Below, in pieces: positions 60,161-64,000 of a DNA stretch of 64,000 nucleotides. The DNA comes from Linnemannia schmuckeri (taxonomy: Eukaryota; Mortierellomycota; Mortierellomycetes; Mortierellales; Mortierellaceae): positions 2,232,001 to 2,296,000 of the forward strand of contig JANATG010000001.1 of NCBI GenBank assembly GCA_029449235.1, written 5' to 3'. Below the pieces are notes generated by a model. The model saw nothing but the letters and a program-made list of their open reading frames with translations, ran no database searches and had not been told where the DNA came from. Position 1 is the stretch's first letter. The number at the start of each line of letters is the position of its first letter. The translations under genes were made by a program, and so were the position numbers.

Positions 60161-62042
60161 ATGTACCCCTCCCATTCGACATTTGTCCCCGAATTGGATC
60201 TGAACCCGCCCACCAGCTGGTCAAAGCCCGCCAGTGCCCTCGGACTCTCCAACCCGGTGAATCATTTGCCACAGTCACAACAGATCCAGAGATTGCAGCA
60301 GCAGATCCAGCATCACCGCCAGCTCCAAAGGTCCACCCAGGCGCCTGTCAAAATCCGTCGCACCCACTCCAGCTCAGGGTCAAGTAACGGCAGCACCACC
60401 AACTCAAAGAACCACCAGCGAACAGGTGCATCCCTCTCTCCCACCACCCCGACCGCCGCGTCCCCTACAAGCCCCTCGATCGATTCAACCGAAATGTTTG
60501 GCTACACCGCCACCCAAGGGCAAGGCTTCGGTTCGGGCGACCGTGCACTCGCTGCTGCTAGGAACAACAGCAGCAACCCACACTACCGACACTCGCTTCA
60601 GTTCGGCAGTAACGGACACGTCCAGCACATCAACATCCGCAACACCGACGAGGATGACGATGAAGACCAAAACGATAATGATGACAGCAGTATGAGCGGG
60701 ACCGAGAATGACGATACCAACAGCAACAGCAGCATGGGCGACAGAGGAGGCATGGATATCAAGATGAAAATGGCGTCCTCTGGAGCAGCTTTCCAGCACC
60801 ATCGAAGCATGTCTCATCCAGACTTTTCACGTGGATTCAACACCGCCCTCCATGGATTTACCCCCATCACTACCGAGTCGTCTCATTCTCCACCATCGCC
60901 ACCCACAGGATCCTACACATCCGAAGGCAACGGCTTCTCGGCCGCGATGGTCTCTCCAGAGATGATGACACAGAGCAGCCATGGCGGTGGACTCCAGTTT
61001 GACGGTGGATCCGGCTTCCAGGGCAATTCGTTGAGCAGAAACAGTAGTATGGGTGCTGGCGGTGTCGAGTCATCGCTGGCCTCATTGGCAGATCTCTCTG
61101 TCATGTCGTCGATGCCTGGACTTTCCAAGAGGCCTTCCGCCAGCAGCAATGGATCGAACTCATCTCCGTTTCCTTTCCAGCAAGGATTGCCAGTCATCTA
61201 CCAAAGTCAGGCAACCTTCAACTCTTTTGCGTCCTCCCGGGGTCCCAACAGCCACTTCAACTTTAACGACAACAACAACAACACTGGAGTCAACAGCATC
61301 AGTGGACTGACCTCTGCTCTGGGTCAGCAGCTCCAGCGTCAGCAGGTGTTCCAGGACCAGCAACAGCAGCAGAACCAGTACGAAGCTTTCCCGACTTCTG
61401 GCCCAACTTTGTCAGCCTCGCTCCCTGCGCATTCCAACTTCCAGCCTTATTACCAGCAGATGACCCAGTCCGCTCAAAAGCAGCAGGAACAGCCACAGGA
61501 ACAGCAGCAGCAACAGCAGACGGAGGATGACGCTATTCAGGAAGAGAGTTGTCGTTCGAGAAGCAAGAGTGTCACCCTTGTCCCTCCACCTCGACGAACC
61601 ATGCCTCCCCGCCCTCCTCAGACTTCTGCGCCTCGAAAGTATCTGGGCCGTCAGGCGCGCAAGGTTCCAATTGTGAACGAGGTCAAGGAGGTGACTACCC
61701 CTACTCGTCGCATGGCTCACATCCTCTCTGAGCAGAAGCGTCGCGAAAAGATCAACGGTGGCTTTGACGAGCTTAAGAGCGTTATCCCAGAGTGTGCTGA
61801 GAACACCGACTCTAAGGCGACGATCCTCCGCAAAGGTATGCCGCGCTCCTCACTTTTATGATTGCCTCTTTTTGCTTTTGAGCTTGTTTTACTGATTCCA
61901 CTACCTTGAGAACTAACTTTTCGCTTCTCTGCCTTCTCTACTATCAGCTGTCGATTACATTTGCTTGCTGGAGGATGAGCTGAGACGCTACGCCGAGGTC
62001 TTTGAAAGGGATGGTCACACCAAGGACGAGTTTGATGATTAA
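60161..62042 (+). CDS. bHLH transcription factor
   Basis: Predicted nuclear DNA-binding protein of 589 residues, exons 60161-61835 and 61948-62042, GT-AG, phase closes. Most of the protein is Ser/Asn/Gln/Gly-rich and likely disordered, with an acidic patch (DEDDDEDQNDNDDSS) near 170-185 and poly-Gln tracts near 390-460. The bHLH lies at about 515-580: basic region RRMAHILSEQKRREKINGGF, with His, Glu and two Arg positioned as in E-box (CANNTG) binders, then helix 1 (DELKSVIP), the loop, and helix 2 beginning SKATILRKAVDYICLLEDEL. The intron falls inside helix 2. The protein ends 20 residues after the domain, without a long leucine zipper. Confidence 0.93.
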
Positions 62043-62439
62043 GATCATGGCTGTCCGAGTGCTTTGCGCCTAGCCCGAGACATAAGGAAGCACTCTTTCA
62101 TTTTTTTTCTTTTTTCTCATCAGGAGACGATTTGTGTGTAGGACAAATTTGCCACCAAAATAAATACTTTTTTGTGATCCATACTCCTTGCCTTTGCTCC
62201 TCAATGGTCCTGATAACGACGATACTCAGCGGTCGTAATGACAGCCTTTACGAGTTGTCTTATAAAAAACAAACCACTCTGAGAAAAGAACGACACAGGA
62301 GCAATGTTCATGTTTTTTATGTTCAATCATTTTATTATGAAAAGAAAATCCTCAAAGGGCAATAGCATTTGTTATTCAGTCCCATGCGGCATGCGGATTG
62401 AAAATAGACGCCCAATTGTAGCGCACTAAATCAATCATC
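62043..62439. other. 3' flank of the bHLH gene
   Basis: AT-rich flank with AATAAA at 62159-62164, about 115 bp after the stop codon, a good polyadenylation-signal candidate. No gene. Confidence 0.5.
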
Positions 62440-63340
62440 ATTTTTTGGAATTGGGGCGAATGGCGGCTTTATCGATCGCACAACCATCTCGGCCTTCCTC
62501 AAGCACGCGTCGACGTTAAAGTGCCTATTTGTCCAAGGCGCTGGCGGCGAGGAAGAGGTATATCGGTCGATTCTCTGCTCGTGTTAAGAGTTCCAGACAC
62601 CCAAGACCATGACGAATTACCACAGAGATTTCGGCCCAATGATGAGATTGGACTCAAGGCCTAACAACATTCAAGACCTAACAACATCAAGGCCTCTTGG
62701 GTCTGCAGCCAGCTCGAGGACTTTGAGTGCAAGTCCATCAAGGTCCCCCGCCCAGATCTCATAATTCTCCCCATGTTCTACCCCACAACTCTTGTCCCTC
62801 TGCATCCTGGTGCCGAAGCTCCTCCTCCTCTTCCTCTTCACCTTGCAGCCCTCGATCAGAAATCAATTGCACAGCAAGAGAGTCATGCTTTCAGTGTCGA
62901 AATCTGAGACAACGGGTCAACTGACTCATCATCGAGTTCTTCGTCTGGGCAATTCTAGTCGCGATAGGAACAAACCTCATCACAGGAGGTTAGAGATGGA
63001 GGATATTCGAAGCAGATGGTGGTGGATCGATGTGATCAGACAACGTGCTTGGAGCTGTCTCTTGCGAGTGGACTGGACAAGTTGGCGAGACTGAAGGAGC
63101 TTGAGATGTTGGATATCACCCATCTAGCCCATCGGATCGGAATGGATAAAGTCCGGTGGATGGTCGACAACTGGTCAAAGTTGAGGTCTATTCCTGATTT
63201 GAGCACACGGATCAAATTCGCGAGGCTGCACTCCGAAGTGGTGATGTCAGCGAAGACCATCCTGAGGCGGAAGAGAGAGTGTCTGGACACGTTCGATAGG
63301 TTAAAGTGCAGGTCTTGGCACACCAATAAGAATGTCCGTT
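62440..63340 (+). pseudogene. F-box/LRR protein remnant (C-terminal part)
   Basis: Pieces typical of the LRR part of fungal F-box proteins occur in two frames. In one frame, 62447-62587 gives GIGANGGFIDRTTISAFLKH and ends at TAA 62585-62587; the same frame resumes at 62681 with NNIKASWVCSQLEDFECKSI and stops near 62908. In another frame, 63016-63330 gives TTCLELSLASGLDKLARLKE, then LDITHLAHRIGMDKVRWMV. The order matches a normal protein, so this is a gene broken by at least one stop and one frameshift and missing its F-box end. Confidence 0.6.
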
Positions 63341-63662
63341 TGTTTTCTTCCCTTTTTTTTGTATATTTCAAGTCTGTCCTCGCCTTTTTCTTCCTTTTCA
63401 GTTTCCTTTCCCCTTCTTATTCTTTGCTTTCCTGGTTTGATCTAATATGCTAAAAACTTAAAAATGTTTTCTTGCTACACTCCTAATATGTCTTCCTGAA
63501 ATTTTTTTCCTGTTGTCCTTACTTGTAGGTGCTGTTTACTGCATGCTAAGAGAGCGGTGGATGGTGTTTGCGAGTTGAAAGAAACACGCGAAAGAGGAGA
63601 AAGCAAAAACAAAATCCCCGACACGCTCTTTGTGCTTGTGCACGTGATTGAATCCAAAATTG

Positions 63663-64000
63663 TATAAAAAGCGATCTCTCGTCATTTTTGCCCTGGTTTT
63701 CTTTTCTTCGTTCCTCTTCCGCCCTCCTCTCAGCACCCATCCTTACTTTTTGGATCTAGCACATCGGTTCAATGAATCCTAGTAACTAAAACTTTCCTTC
63801 ACTTCAAGCAACAGAAAAGGAAGATGGGCGCTTTTACGTGTTATTATTTCTCTCCCCACAGTCTTTTCGTTTCGTTTTGTCTCCTTCCGTTGTTTTCCTT
63901 ATAGGGAGGCGCGTTTGCACTTGCATTATTTGTTTTCATTTCTTTCCTTATTTACACATTCCTCGTTTCCCGCGCTCTCCCGTCTCATTCGTGCTTGAGT
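63663..64000 (+). promoter_or_regulatory. Probable promoter of a gene beyond the window
   Basis: TATAAA at 63663-63668 is followed by C/T-rich sequence to the window end, the layout that precedes several genes here. No start codon with supported coding sequence lies inside the window. Confidence 0.4.

Noticed and set aside
1..64000. CRISPR array, bacterial operons or rRNA genes
   Set aside because: No spaced direct repeats, no operon structure and no rRNA-like sequence; all genes are eukaryotic with spliceosomal introns.

Overview
The window is nuclear DNA from a filamentous, early-diverging fungus, most likely Mortierellomycotina or another Mucoromycota lineage. The evidence is short GT-AG introns in nearly every gene, long pyrimidine-rich leaders upstream of regulators, many poly-A/poly-T tracts, and a gene set of Zn2Cys6, velvet and bHLH regulators plus F-box/LRR fragments. 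The placement is inference; the gene structure is read from the sequence. I rebuilt ten multi-exon genes and one single-exon gene whose exon phases close and whose splice sites are canonical, plus two identical tRNA genes and several decayed loci.

Layout. 1-5170: no gene I can support, ending in a CT-rich leader. 5171-9738 (+): Zn2Cys6 transcription factor. 10388-15291: left arm of a near-perfect 4.9-kb inverted repeat carrying tRNA-Pro(TGG) and decayed coding remnants. 15292-35348: a 20-kb inter-arm segment with a chromate-transporter-family protein (+), mitochondrial [2Fe-2S] ferredoxin (-), a decayed gene (-), a velvet regulator (+), mitochondrial octanoyltransferase LipB (-) and a 1801-residue Mga2/Spt23-like protein with an added leucine-rich region (+). 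35349-40252: right arm, inverted. 40253-45601: gene-poor, with an F-box pseudogene and small broken ORFs. 45602-57169: compact conserved block: UBR7-like (+), Pet117-like (-), TOE1/CAF1-like nuclease (-), Atg14/UVRAG-like (+), aladin nucleoporin (-) and a hotdog thioesterase (+). 57170-64000: long leader, bHLH regulator (+), F-box/LRR pseudogene, and a probable promoter for a gene beyond the window.

The genes form no single pathway. Themes are transcriptional regulation (four regulators), mitochondrial function (ferredoxin, LipB, Pet117, probably the thioesterase) and housekeeping (nuclear pore, RNA 3' processing, autophagy/PI3K, ubiquitin). The most unusual feature is the inverted repeat. 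By eye its arms differ only by one base and two homopolymer lengths, so it is either a very recent duplication, an actively homogenised repeat able to invert the 20 kb between its arms, or an assembly artefact.
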